Numbered from the stretch's first letter, positions 25,529 through 33,800 are shown. The stretch is 64,000 nt of DNA from Syntrophus sp963665935 (GCA_963665935.1 OY762510.1:2418001-2482000); one strand, 5' to 3'. The notes: generated from the letters alone by a model not told the origin. Translations and numbers: made by a program.

Positions 25529-25804
25529 TTAAACGCATCTGGCGCAGGCTATCTCGTCGGTATCTTCACTCATGTCTGGTTTGATCAGCCATTCGTCACC
25601 CGGCTTCAACGGCAAGACGATATACATGACTTGGTCTGTCTGCTCAAGGACCCTTACTTCAATTCCTGCCGGTACGGAAATCTCACCCTCCGTCAAAACC
25701 GCCCTGGGGTTGGAGACGAGACGCTCTTTAAACGATTCATCACTCCAGGCCCTGGCTATGATCTTCGCCATCTTTTTGCTCTGTTCTTTTTTTTCTTCTT
25801 TCAT
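25529..25804 (-). CDS. NHLP-leader RiPP precursor peptide
   Basis: 91 residues from ATG 25802-25804, chosen for GAGGAAG upstream; the frame extends to 25855 without support. Residues about 12-65 (AKIIARAWSDESFKERLVSN, then PAGIEVRVLEQT and YIVLPLKPG) match the nitrile-hydratase-alpha-like leader used by many thiazole/oxazole-modified peptides. The C-terminal segment after LKPGD is short and ends EIACARCV, offering two Cys plus Ser and Thr as modifiable residues. No double-glycine cleavage site is clear. It heads a four-gene leftward operon of maturation enzymes. No dedicated exporter or protease is in the cluster. Confidence 0.82.
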   Translation of the reverse strand: MKEEKKEQSKKMAKIIARAWSDESFKERLVSNPRAVLTEGEISVPAGIEVRVLEQTDQVMYIVLPLKPGDEWLIKPDMSEDTDEIACARCV

Positions 25805-26051
25805 TTTCTTCCTCTTCGTAATTATTCCTGAAATAAAAGACCCTTCTGTTTTCATCCCCGGAAGCGGTCATAATAGATTCAATAATCCGGATTTCCTGCT
25901 CGCCTTGGGAAGAATTTGAGCGGTGAGATCCGGAAGCTTTCTTGCCTGGGAAGGAATATCGGGATTTATGGCCGAAAGAACTTTTCGTTGATTGTTGAAA
26001 TTGTTAAGGAAAGACAATATTCCCATCGCAGACAGTGAGAATTAAGGAACG

Positions 26052-26516
26052 TCAACCCTGTTCTTTGTGCGCCCCTGACAATTCGGCAATTTTCTCGATG
26101 ACTGCTTCATCGCACCCCAACCGTTCGGCCAGAATGGACATGTCTGAAATCGAAAGGTCTTCCCCGCGGATGATATCCGCCTTTTTTTTGGCCATTTCAG
26201 CCGATGGCTTGGGATCGTCTGCCGGGAGGTAAATCGCACATTCAGGCCTGATCTCTTCAAGGATGCGGTTGCTTTCAATGATCAGAAAATGTGCATCGCC
26301 GTGCTCGAAGGCGATTGTCGAAAAGCTGGTTCCCATTGGATAGAAACAGCCGTCATCATAGCCGGGCTTTCGTGGATGATGGCCGATTTTTATTCGTACG
26401 GCGCCAGGCAGCAGTTTGCGTAATGCACGAGCAAGACATGTCTTCCCGATATTGGAGCGTGCGCCAGAAACAACAATAACTTTCGTATCACTTATGACAA
26501 CCGTTTCAGAGTCCAT
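26052..26516 (-). CDS. MobB-like P-loop NTPase
   Basis: 154 residues from ATG 26514-26516 (GGGGGA close upstream; a TTG at 26531 is the alternative). The P-loop GARSNIGKT lies at residues 18-26, followed by a short strand RIKIGHH and the acidic segment FLIIESN. The shape resembles MobB, which binds GTP and helps attach nucleotides to molybdopterin, and the His-rich RIKIGHHPRKPGYDDG fits that family loosely. The window is full of molybdo/tungstopterin genes, which supports the call. It may alternatively be a related maturation GTPase of unknown target. Confidence 0.62.
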   Translation of the reverse strand: MDSETVVISDTKVIVVSGARSNIGKTCLARALRKLLPGAVRIKIGHHPRKPGYDDGCFYPMGTSFSTIAFEHGDAHFLIIESNRILEEIRPECAIYLPADDPKPSAEMAKKKADIIRGEDLSISDMSILAERLGCDEAVIEKIAELSGAHKEQG

Positions 26517-26853
26517 TATCCCCCGAAGCAATGCCAGGCAATAGAACCTGTCAAAATTTTCCCGACCCTATCATGGCGATAAATCGAAATCAAGAGTTTA
26601 AGGTTATGTAAGGTTATTATTTGTAACTTTATGTTTACTCATGAAAATGATATGGGACAAAAAATCAGATTAGGTCCCATTTTTGGAAATTACCCATGAA
26701 ATGTTCAAGAGGATTTTCTCATTGAAATAAGGATCATAACGGACCGGGTGCTGAAGATTGTCAACGGACAGATCACTAGATCCATATCGGAGAGCAGAAT
26801 AATTGTATAATAAATTCAGATAAGTAGGAATGTTTTGAAAGGCATATATCACC
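26517..26853. other. Intergenic region without recognisable genes
   Basis: AT-rich gap between divergent MobB-like and HIT genes. I see no ORF with a ribosome site, no clear hairpin and no convincing promoter pair, though promoters for both flanking genes must lie here. Confidence 0.5.
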
Positions 26854-27321
26854 ATGGGTTATTGTCAATTTTGCGAAATGATCGAAACGAATGCGCATAA
26901 TATTTTTTATCGCGATCAACTACTGGCGGCATTGGTTGAGATCTGCCCTAAAAATGTCGGGCATTTTTTGATTGTTCCCTTAAGGCACGTTGAAAGCATC
27001 TTTGAATTGACAGACGAAGAATATCTCCAATTTCGAAAGGTTGCCTGGAGGGTTCTGTTTAATCAGTTTCATCGGATTAATTTTATTGAAAGGTATGAGC
27101 ATTATATCGCTTTGGCGGAAAAATCCGATAAAAGGGTCATCGAAAGATGCCATTCCGGCATTGAGTATCTCCGGGAGGAATCGCACCTTGCCCCTTCGGG
27201 ATTTTCCATGGGGTTCAATGAAGGCTCAGATTCGGGAAAGGAATATAGGCATGTTCATATGCACGTAATCCCCGCTTATGGGGATCGAGTGAATGAGCAT
27301 GGATTTCGGTTTTTATTCTGA
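26854..27321 (+). CDS. HIT-family nucleotide hydrolase/transferase
   Basis: 155 residues, ATG 26854. The histidine-triad active site is HVHMHVIP near residue 136, and the N-terminal CQFCEMI plus the strand HFLIVPLRHVESI are typical of HIT proteins. These act on nucleoside phosphoramidates or dinucleoside polyphosphates in the cytoplasm. The gene stands alone in orientation, converging on the MoeA gene 12 nt downstream. The loop between residues 60 and 100 is longer than in compact HIT proteins. Substrate unknown. Confidence 0.86.
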   Translation: MGYCQFCEMIETNAHNIFYRDQLLAALVEICPKNVGHFLIVPLRHVESIFELTDEEYLQFRKVAWRVLFNQFHRINFIERYEHYIALAEKSDKRVIERCHSGIEYLREESHLAPSGFSMGFNEGSDSGKEYRHVHMHVIPAYGDRVNEHGFRFLF

Positions 27322-27333
27322 CGGATGAACGGC

Positions 27334-28545
27334 CTACTTTAACCATTGTACAGAAATGACCGATCCTGCCGGAAGATAATCTTTTCCTTCCGGAATGGAA
27401 GCCACTGCCGTTGCTTTGGCCAGGGAGTTCAAGCGACTGCGTTTGTTCATGGGATGGAAGTCAGGCAGGCTGTCGATCCATTCAATCGTGCCGAAGAAAA
27501 AATCCGTCCAATCGGATTCACCCTCGGCCAGTTCCGAAGCAAGCCGGGCAGATATCCTTGGCAGGCCCGGATCTTTATGACCGGACAAGGCCATGATTCC
27601 GGGAAGAGCGATCTGCAGAAACCCCATCAAGTTGGACGGCGGTCCACCGGCCAGGATGAAGACGGGTTTTTTATCCAGCATGCCGAAGCCGACAGCCTTG
27701 CCGGGTCCCATGCGAATACGGTGGAAGACCTTCTTCCATCCCATCCCTTCAAGGACGTGTGCCACCAGGTCATGATCCCCCATCCACGCCCCTCCACTCG
27801 TGATTAAGACATCCGTTTCGTCCGCCAGGTTTTTCAGGGCGCACAACAGGGCTTCCGGATCATCCTTGACGATGGCCATACGGCTCTTCATCCCATATCG
27901 ATGGCACCATCCTGCCAGGGTCATGATATTGCTTGCATAGAGTTTGCCTTCCGTCAGGGGGTTGCCCGGTTCGACGATTTCATCGCCGGTGCCAAGCATT
28001 CCTACGATGGGATTACGAAAGACGGGAACCACACTGTGTCCGGCAGCGGCCAGAAGTCCTGTCATCGCAGGCGATATCTGCTGGCCTGTTCGAAGGATGC
28101 ATTTCCCCATAGTCACATCGCTGCCGCGCCTCAAAACATTTTTAGGCTCGGCAAAGCTTTTAACCAGCACATCGGAGTTCCCTTTTTTTACATACTCTTC
28201 AGCCACGACAGCGTCAGCGCCGGTCGGGATGCGGGCTCCCGTCAGCACCCTGACCGTTGTCCCCGGTTTGACCTGAATGTCTTTCTCGCCTCCTGCTGCC
28301 ATGGAACCCAGCAGCTGCAGGCGGACAGGTTTTTCTGGCGTTGCATTGGCTACCTCAGGGGATATAACCGCGAAGCCGTCTTTGCGGGAGGAATCCATGG
28401 AAGGCGAATCGACCAGGGCGTAAAGATCAGAGGATGCGATGCGATCGACGCAGTCAACCAGGGAAACATTTTCCGCGGAAAGAGGGGTAATGTCCTCCAG
28501 GGTCAAACGCAGGGCCTCTTTCAGGCCAAGAGACATCGATTTCAC
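27334..28545 (-). CDS. MoeA-like molybdopterin metal-transferase, divergent subfamily (copy 1)
   Basis: 403 residues from GTG 28543-28545 with GAGGAAAG upstream. MoeA domain order is visible: substrate loop SPSMDSSRKDGFAV, central GMLGTGDEIVEPG, and a MPT/adenylate-binding region ITSGGAWMGDHDLV. MoeA inserts molybdate or tungstate into adenylated molybdopterin. Two motifs depart from canonical enzymes: SSRKDG instead of the common MDGYA context, and GGPPSNLMGF in place of GLPGNPVS. The paralogue at 38369 has exactly the same length and the same departures. It is the last gene of the leftward operon sharing the mirrored promoter with bam operon 1, so a role in tungsten cofactor assembly for BamB is a reasonable inference. 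Confidence 0.88.
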   Translation of the reverse strand: MKSMSLGLKEALRLTLEDITPLSAENVSLVDCVDRIASSDLYALVDSPSMDSSRKDGFAVISPEVANATPEKPVRLQLLGSMAAGGEKDIQVKPGTTVRVLTGARIPTGADAVVAEEYVKKGNSDVLVKSFAEPKNVLRRGSDVTMGKCILRTGQQISPAMTGLLAAAGHSVVPVFRNPIVGMLGTGDEIVEPGNPLTEGKLYASNIMTLAGWCHRYGMKSRMAIVKDDPEALLCALKNLADETDVLITSGGAWMGDHDLVAHVLEGMGWKKVFHRIRMGPGKAVGFGMLDKKPVFILAGGPPSNLMGFLQIALPGIMALSGHKDPGLPRISARLASELAEGESDWTDFFFGTIEWIDSLPDFHPMNKRSRLNSLAKATAVASIPEGKDYLPAGSVISVQWLK

Positions 28546-28685
28546 GGCACTTTCCTCGATATAGAAATATCAGTTTTGATTATCGTTCGCAGAAGCAGGG
28601 GAGGCAATCCAAGCCATCGCCTCTTATGTGAAGTGTGGGAGCCCGGGCGTGAGAAAGTGCCTGGCATGGTTACCGCATCAACGCA

Positions 28686-28718
28686 GGCTGGCAATTCCGC
28701 TTTACGGAATTGCCAGCC
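28686..28718. other. Strong 14-bp hairpin between small gene and MoeA copy 1
   Basis: Perfect arms GGCTGGCAATTCCG (28686-28699) and CGGAATTGCCAGCC (28705-28718), 5-nt loop, no T run on either side. It could act as a processing or attenuation site that lowers moeA expression relative to the two upstream small genes. The rest of the 28546-28775 gap is unremarkable. Confidence 0.55.
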
Positions 28719-28775
28719 GCGTGCACGTAGTGTTGGACTGCCGAAGAACAGCCATCAACAGACGGATTGAAACGT

Positions 28776-28982
28776 TTATTGCATCGCACTGACTTCGTCA
28801 AGTGCTTCGGCAACCTCACATCCCCAGAGGGGGCAACCTTTTCTAAAAACGGTGCCGGGTAACACCCGGATGACCTTCCCAGATTTGGTCATTAAATCTG
28901 CATTCTGAACACAAACCCAGGAACCATCCGGTTTCTTCTCGAATTCCTTTAAACTGAGTTTTTCTTTACTGATCTCTTCCAT
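28776..28982 (-). CDS. Small unknown protein with CPLWGC motif
   Basis: 68 residues, ATG 28980-28982 preceded by GGGGAGA. A charged N terminus (MEEISKEKLSLKEFEKKPDG) leads to a beta-rich middle and GTVFRKGCPLWGCEVAEALD. The two Cys spaced by three residues could bind metal or act in redox chemistry. I recognise no family. Its place in an operon with a 145-residue protein and MoeA, under a promoter matching that of bam operon 1, suggests a link to the tungstoenzyme system. Confidence 0.7.
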   Translation of the reverse strand: MEEISKEKLSLKEFEKKPDGSWVCVQNADLMTKSGKVIRVLPGTVFRKGCPLWGCEVAEALDEVSAMQ

Positions 28983-29035
28983 TCTATTTCTCCCCTTTTA
29001 TAAGACTCCATTCTCTTCAACACAAAGACTCCCTG

Positions 29036-29473
29036 TTAAGACAGTCCGTTTACGCGAGTTTCAGCCTCTGCCACGGATGCTAATGCCATGTTCAGGTATA
29101 CGTTAACCCATTCGGGCTTGCCGGTATTGGCTGCTAAGCCCTTGAGCTGGTCGCCGGTCGCCTTGAGGGAGGGAAGCTGTTCCTTCAGCTTAACAACGGC
29201 CTCTGCCAAAAGATCCTTCCTGGCAATTCTCCGGGTATTCAGCACCTGTGCCAGGTAGGCATCTATAGCCTCCTCCACGGCGAGGATTTGATTGATGATT
29301 GCCTGATCATAACCAGGATCTCCTACCGTTGCATAGTGCAGTTCCTTTTTGGCGAAACGAAGGGCTTCACTGGTGTTTAACAAAGAGTCTTGCGTGGGGT
29401 TCGGCAAAAAAATTTGCTGGGTGAAGGGTTTGGGGGTGATATAGGTTTCACGGACTCCTGCTTCTAAAGACAT
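29036..29473 (-). CDS. Unknown 145-residue protein, first gene opposite bam operon 1
   Basis: 145 residues from ATG 29471-29473, chosen for AGGAGG 9 nt upstream; another ATG at 29494 has a poorer site. Mostly helical: RFAKKELHYATVGDPGYD, then NQILAVEEAIDAYLAQVL and a Lys/Glu-rich helix VVKLKEQLPSLKATGDQL. No Cys, no signal peptide and no membrane segment. I do not recognise the family. It is the promoter-proximal gene of the leftward operon whose promoter copies that of bamB; a regulatory or accessory role for BamB is possible but unproven. Confidence 0.7.
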   Translation of the reverse strand: MSLEAGVRETYITPKPFTQQIFLPNPTQDSLLNTSEALRFAKKELHYATVGDPGYDQAIINQILAVEEAIDAYLAQVLNTRRIARKDLLAEAVVKLKEQLPSLKATGDQLKGLAANTGKPEWVNVYLNMALASVAEAETRVNGLS

Positions 29474-29559
29474 ATCCTGTTCCTCCTTGCTCATGATCTT
29501 TCAAATATGAATTGGTTTATCCAATTTAAGAATCCTTGTCTCTCGATCCCTTTGACATT

Positions 29560-29604
29560 GGTTACAATGTGACCGTTTCATAGCACAGCCCGATTGATTG
29601 TCAA
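29560..29604 (-). promoter_or_regulatory. Leftward promoter/operator, mirror of the bamB promoter
   Basis: On the minus strand: -35 TTGACA (29599-29604), 16-nt spacer, -10 TATGAA (29577-29582), then the palindrome GGTCAC-ATT-GTAACC (29560-29574) over the expected start site. It matches the rightward module at 29904-29951 at 45 of 48 positions by eye. It should drive the 145-aa, 68-aa and MoeA genes. Confidence 0.82.
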
Positions 29605-29903
29605 GAAAAATATCCAATTTTCTCTCTTCTAATAACAGAATCATTTACATAGCGAAACGGTGGGAGAACCCTCGGTTGCCGAAGGGCAGGCATTATATCT
29701 TCAAGGTGATAATTTCAACTTCTTTTTCTAATTCAGCATTTTACAAGATAATTGAAAAAACCTTAAATCCCATAAGATGAGAGGAAGCAAGGTTTTACAG
29801 GAAGGTGATCACATGCAGCATTATGTTACAAATAACTTAGAAATGACAATTATTTCATAAAATTACAAAATAATATTAGATGACAAATTATAACAAAATT
29901 TCC
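29605..29903. other. AT-rich spacer between mirrored promoters
   Basis: About 300 bp, AT-rich, with no supported gene. A short frame at 29598-29780 has no ribosome site and is rejected. Distance and base composition would suit looping or additional regulator sites, but no further copy of the operator palindrome is visible. Confidence 0.5.
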
Positions 29904-29948
29904 TTGACAATCGGTTGGGCTGTGCTATGAAACGGTCACATTGTAACC
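29904..29948 (+). promoter_or_regulatory. bam operon 1 promoter with GGTCAC/GTAACC operator
   Basis: -35 TTGACA (29904-29909), 16-nt spacer, -10 TATGAA (29926-29931), and palindrome GGTCAC-ATT-GTAACC (29934-29948) covering the predicted start near 29938. The leader is about 33 nt. Placement of the palindrome over +1 suggests repression. The regulator is not identified in this window. Confidence 0.85.
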
Positions 29949-29970
29949 AATATTTTAAAGGGGTAGAGAT

Positions 29971-31962
29971 ATGAGGTATGCAGAGACTGGGTATAATTTG
30001 GAGATTGATTTAGCGACAGGAAACATTGAGCGAGTCGAAACCGACCCGAAACTGCTCGAAACCCATCTTGGGGGGCTGGGGACCAATGTCAAGCTGCATT
30101 GGGACCGGGTTCCTCCGGAAACGAAGGCTTTTGACGATGGGAACATGATGGTTTTCAGCTCCGGTCTTCTCAACGCCACACCGGCTTGGAGCGCGAATCG
30201 TACCCTGGTCACCTTCATCTCACCGCAAACGGGGATGCTGGCGTATCCTTTTTCAGGTGGGTTCTGGTCTGCAGAACTGAAGTACGCCGGCTATGACAAA
30301 ATCATTCTAAACAACAAGTCGCCCAAATGGGTTTATGTCTGGGTAAAAAATGACACGGTGGAACTGCGGGATGCCTCTCACCTGGTCGGCAGGGGCGCTT
30401 ACGAAACTCAGGACCTGATCCGCGAGGAGTTGAACGAACCGGACGCCCAGGTCTTCGCCATCGGTCCCGCCGGCGAAAACAGGTGTTTCACCGCTTCGAT
30501 GGAGCAGGGCCGGTCGAGCGCCAGCCGGCTCGGCGGCGGCGCCGTGATGGGAGACAAAAAGGTCAAGGCCGTCGTGGTCCGGGGGACGAAGGACATCAAC
30601 CTGTACAATGGGGAAGCCTTCATGAAAGAGATGATGGACATGATGGCCTACATCAATTACCGCAATGCCAACCCCATCCCCGGGGTCATGACGATTCTGT
30701 CGGGGATCGGGTCTCCGCAGGAGATGGTCCATACCGATGAGAAGTGGCACACGGAAAACTTCATGTGGGGGAATGCCCGCGCCCGGAGAAGAGGCTTCTG
30801 GGATCAGAATATCTCGGTGGAATGGCCGGAGACCCAGCTGGCGGGAATCAAGCGGCTGATCAGCTGCTTCAACTGCCCCCAGCACTGCGGCGCTTTGATC
30901 GCCTACAAGGACACGCCCCGCTATATGGCGAAGTGCTTCGGGAAGATGACCTACGCCATGGCGGCCTATATCGACAGTCTGGATTGGTCCTGGAGAGCCC
31001 TGCACCGGGCGACGGAGTATGGTTTTGACTCCTTCTCCACGCCGCAGATTTTCGCCTTCGCCGTTGAGTGTATCGAAGCGGGCATCATAAAGGGCGATGA
31101 CCTGGCCGGGACGGATGAGTATCCGCCCTGCCCGGAGGATAAGGGAGAGCGATACCTCTGGCTCATGGACCGGACCGCACACCGGCAGGGAATCGGCAAC
31201 CTCCTGGCTGACGGCGTCTACTGGGCGGCAAGAGCGCTCGGCGAGGGTGCGGAAGCCTTTGACCACAATACGATCAAGAAGCACGAGCAGCTCCCCCTCA
31301 AGCTGGGAACGCTCGATCCCATCTATTTCCTCATGTATACGACGAACGAGAAGATCAGTATCACCCAGATCGAAGGGAACTGGCCCCAGGCGGCCTTCCC
31401 CACGATGGAGATGAGAGAGGAGTTCGTTCGAGACTGGCCGCAGCTTCCCGATGATCACTTCAAGCAGTATGTCCTGGATTGGGAACCGCGGGGAGAAAAA
31501 TCGATTCCCTTCTTCCCCACGCCCTACATGTGCAGTGAGATCGTCGACTGGATGGAGATGATGCACAACATCGACGACTCCTGCTGCATCTGCTGCGGCA
31601 TGTCCGGCTTCTGCCTGAAGCCCCCCTGGCATATCCACAATTATCCGAGGGTCATCAACGCGGCGACCGGACTGGATCTGGATGAAGCGAAACTGAAGAA
31701 GATCGTCAACCGGAACCGGAATCTGCACCGGGCGCTGAACCTTAGATACGGCTTCAGGAGAGAAGACGAGTCGGCGCCGGAAGACCATTGGAAGAGAAGA
31801 TTCCCAGAGTTGGAAAGCGAACTTCTGGATACGTACTATCAGTACAAGGGCTGGAATCTGGATGGTGTTCCCACGAAGGAAAGGCTCCATGAATTAGATT
31901 TGGATTACGTCGCGGAAGACTTAATTAAGAGAGGGATTTTGAGAGATGGCGAAAATAACTAA
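29971..31962 (+). CDS. bamB: BamB-like tungsten oxidoreductase (copy 1)
   Basis: 663 residues, ATG 29971, AAAGGGG upstream. It belongs to the aldehyde:ferredoxin oxidoreductase family: N-terminal MRYAETGYNLEIDLATGNIE, pterin-binding GENRCFTASMEQGRSSASRL and AVMGDKKVKAVVVRG, cluster ligands C299, C302, C306 in CFNCPQHCG. BamB is the active-site tungsten subunit of ATP-independent benzoyl-CoA reductase; in syntrophs it may run either way between benzoyl-CoA and a dienoyl-CoA. It differs clearly from copy 2 at 53738, so substrates may differ. Unusual is C538-C-I-C-C-G with C548, a Cys-rich stretch where copy 2 has one Cys. First gene of bamBCDEF. Confidence 0.9.
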   Translation: MRYAETGYNLEIDLATGNIERVETDPKLLETHLGGLGTNVKLHWDRVPPETKAFDDGNMMVFSSGLLNATPAWSANRTLVTFISPQTGMLAYPFSGGFWSAELKYAGYDKIILNNKSPKWVYVWVKNDTVELRDASHLVGRGAYETQDLIREELNEPDAQVFAIGPAGENRCFTASMEQGRSSASRLGGGAVMGDKKVKAVVVRGTKDINLYNGEAFMKEMMDMMAYINYRNANPIPGVMTILSGIGSPQEMVHTDEKWHTENFMWGNARARRRGFWDQNISVEWPETQLAGIKRLISCFNCPQHCGALIAYKDTPRYMAKCFGKMTYAMAAYIDSLDWSWRALHRATEYGFDSFSTPQIFAFAVECIEAGIIKGDDLAGTDEYPPCPEDKGERYLWLMDRTAHRQGIGNLLADGVYWAARALGEGAEAFDHNTIKKHEQLPLKLGTLDPIYFLMYTTNEKISITQIEGNWPQAAFPTMEMREEFVRDWPQLPDDHFKQYVLDWEPRGEKSIPFFPTPYMCSEIVDWMEMMHNIDDSCCICCGMSGFCLKPPWHIHNYPRVINAATGLDLDEAKLKKIVNRNRNLHRALNLRYGFRREDESAPEDHWKRRFPELESELLDTYYQYKGWNLDGVPTKERLHELDLDYVAEDLIKRGILRDGENN

Positions 31963-32485
31963 AAAAATAAAGAGAATCAAGGTTGATGCAGATAAATGCA
32001 ACGGGTGCCGGGGATGTGAGATGGTCTGTGCCGGTTTTCACTCGGTTCCGAAATATAACACCATCAATCCGGCAAGATCCCGTATCAAGATCGTCCGCCA
32101 TCCCACCAAGGACATCTGGCTTCCGGTATTCGCCGGTGAGTACACGGCAGCCGAATGCATGGGCCGGGAAACCTATGTGATTGACGGCAAGGAATACGCG
32201 GATTGCGACTTCTGCCGGGCTGCATGTCCCGCCAGGGATCGATTCAAGGAGCCGGATTCCGGTCTTCCGCTGCGCTGCGACATGTGCGAAAACGATCCGC
32301 CTCTGGAAATTCCGAAATGCGTCGAGTGGTGCATCAGTGACGTTCTCACATATGAGGAAGTTGAAGAGGAAGTTGAAGAGGGTGTGGAAATGCAGGATGT
32401 GGAGTTCGGCTTGGCATCCATGGTGGACAAATACGGTTGGGACAAGATGAAGGATGCCTTTGCCCGCATGCAGATGAAGGACTAA
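31946..32485 (+). CDS. bamC: BamC-like ferredoxin subunit (copy 1)
   Basis: 179 residues; ATG 31946 overlaps the bamB 3' end by 17 nt. Cys motifs CNGCRGCEMVC, CDFCRAAC and CDMCENDPP with later CVEWC supply ligands for several 4Fe-4S clusters, as in HycB/NrfC-like electron-transfer subunits. The C terminus is acidic and ends DKMKDAFARMQMKD, identical in copy 2. BamC tightly binds BamB and passes electrons toward the BamDEF module. The upstream three quarters differs from copy 2 while the last 50 nt are nearly identical, marking the edge of the homogenised tract. Confidence 0.9.
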   Translation: MAKITKKIKRIKVDADKCNGCRGCEMVCAGFHSVPKYNTINPARSRIKIVRHPTKDIWLPVFAGEYTAAECMGRETYVIDGKEYADCDFCRAACPARDRFKEPDSGLPLRCDMCENDPPLEIPKCVEWCISDVLTYEEVEEEVEEGVEMQDVEFGLASMVDKYGWDKMKDAFARMQMKD

Positions 32486-32534
32486 GATTTTACACCTTCG
32501 TTAATAGAGACCATCCAACAGGATTATCCGGTCG

Positions 32535-32580
32535 GCTCCGGGAGAAAGGCAGGCAAAGCGTCCCGCTTTTCTCCCGGAGC
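32535..32580 (+). other. Conserved hairpin between bamC and bamD (copy 1)
   Basis: Arms GCTCCGGGAGAAA (32535-32547) and TTTCTCCCGGAGC (32568-32580), 20-nt loop, no T run. Copy 2 (56305-56350) keeps the stem with one mismatch although the loop side differs at several bases. Probably an mRNA processing or stability element that sets bamBC versus bamDEF levels. Confidence 0.6.
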
Positions 32581-32619
32581 AGGAAGTTGAAAACAGGATT
32601 ATAAGAAGGAAGGGAATCG

Positions 32620-33771
32620 ATGGAGACTATAGCTCCTTACAAAGAGATTATTGCTGAAGTGAAATCGCACGGTGGAGACGCCTTCAAGCGATGTTTCCAA
32701 TGCGGATTGTGCGACAGTGTCTGTCCCTGGAACCGGGTGACGAGCTTCAGCATGCGCAAGCTGGTCCGGGAGGCCACCTTCGGCCTGACGGATATAGAAA
32801 GTGAAGATATGTGGCGCTGCACCACCTGCGGGAGATGCCCCCAGCAGTGCCCGAGAGACGTCAAACAGATCGAGTCCGGCGTAGCCCTGCGGCGGATCGC
32901 CACGGAATACGGGGTGTATCCCCACTCCGTCCTGCCCATCAAGTCTATTCGAGGCAGCCTCGTGGGTTCGGGGAACCCCCTGAACGAAGAGCGGAGCAAG
33001 CGGGCAGACTGGGCCAAGGGCCTGAATGTTCCGGAATTTACCGAGGACATGGATATTCTTTACTTCCCGGACTGCTACGCCAGCTATGACCCGCGGATGA
33101 AGAAGGTGGCCGTGGCCACGGCGAAGGTCCTGCAGAAGACTGGGGTGAACTTCGGCATTCTGGGCGATAAGGAAGTATGCTGCGGCGAGAGCATCCGCAA
33201 GGCGGGTGAAGAGGAGGTTTTCAAGCGCCTGGCCAAGGAAAACATCAAGGCGTTTGTCGATGCCGGGGTGAAGAAGATCCTGGTGTCCTCCCCCCACTGC
33301 TACCACACCTTCAAAAACGAGTACCCCGAGTTCAAGGTGAACTTCGAGGTGGTCCATATTACCCAGTTCCTGGCCGAACTGATCCGGGAGGGGAAGCTGA
33401 CCCTGAGCGGCGAGTATGCCAAGAAACTCACCTGGCACGACCCCTGTTACCTGGGCCGCCACAATGGCGTCTACAATGAGCCGCGGGAAGTCCTGCAGGC
33501 GGTTCCCGGTGCGGAGTTCACGGAGCTTCCCGAGCACCATGTGGCGAGTCTGTGCTGCGGCGGCGGCGGAGGCCGGATCTGGATGGAGACGGTCAAGGGC
33601 GAGCGCTTCTGCGACCTGCGGATCGACCAGGCGGTGGGTGTCGGGGCGGAGGTGCTGGTGACGGCGTGTCCGTACTGCATCACGAACTTCGAGGACAGCC
33701 GGGTGACCATGGGTATGGACGAGAAGATCGAGATCAAAGAGATTTCGGAAGTGATTGCGGAATTGATTTAG
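32620..33771 (+). CDS. bamD: BamD-like HdrD-type iron-sulfur protein (copy 1)
   Basis: 383 residues, ATG 32620 with AAGGAAGGG upstream. Two ferredoxin motifs, CFQCGLCDSVCPW and CTTCGRCPQQCP, are followed by two CCG domains: CCGES preceded by CYASYD, and HDPCYLGRHNGVYNEPR with LCCGGGGGRIW and ACPYC. This is the heterodisulfide-reductase subunit D/GlpC architecture, with noncubane-type cluster binding by CCG domains. In the Bam complex it would link BamE to another electron carrier. Identical to copy 2 except Thr174 here versus Ala. Confidence 0.92.
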   Translation: METIAPYKEIIAEVKSHGGDAFKRCFQCGLCDSVCPWNRVTSFSMRKLVREATFGLTDIESEDMWRCTTCGRCPQQCPRDVKQIESGVALRRIATEYGVYPHSVLPIKSIRGSLVGSGNPLNEERSKRADWAKGLNVPEFTEDMDILYFPDCYASYDPRMKKVAVATAKVLQKTGVNFGILGDKEVCCGESIRKAGEEEVFKRLAKENIKAFVDAGVKKILVSSPHCYHTFKNEYPEFKVNFEVVHITQFLAELIREGKLTLSGEYAKKLTWHDPCYLGRHNGVYNEPREVLQAVPGAEFTELPEHHVASLCCGGGGGRIWMETVKGERFCDLRIDQAVGVGAEVLVTACPYCITNFEDSRVTMGMDEKIEIKEISEVIAELI

Positions 33772-33800
33772 AAATCATCAAATTCGATGAGGTAATATAA

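Noticed and set aside
30307..31890. Minus-strand frame of 527 codons (and a similar one at 53936-55558) inside bamB
   Set aside because: Antisense shadows of conserved bamB genes, with no motifs of their own.
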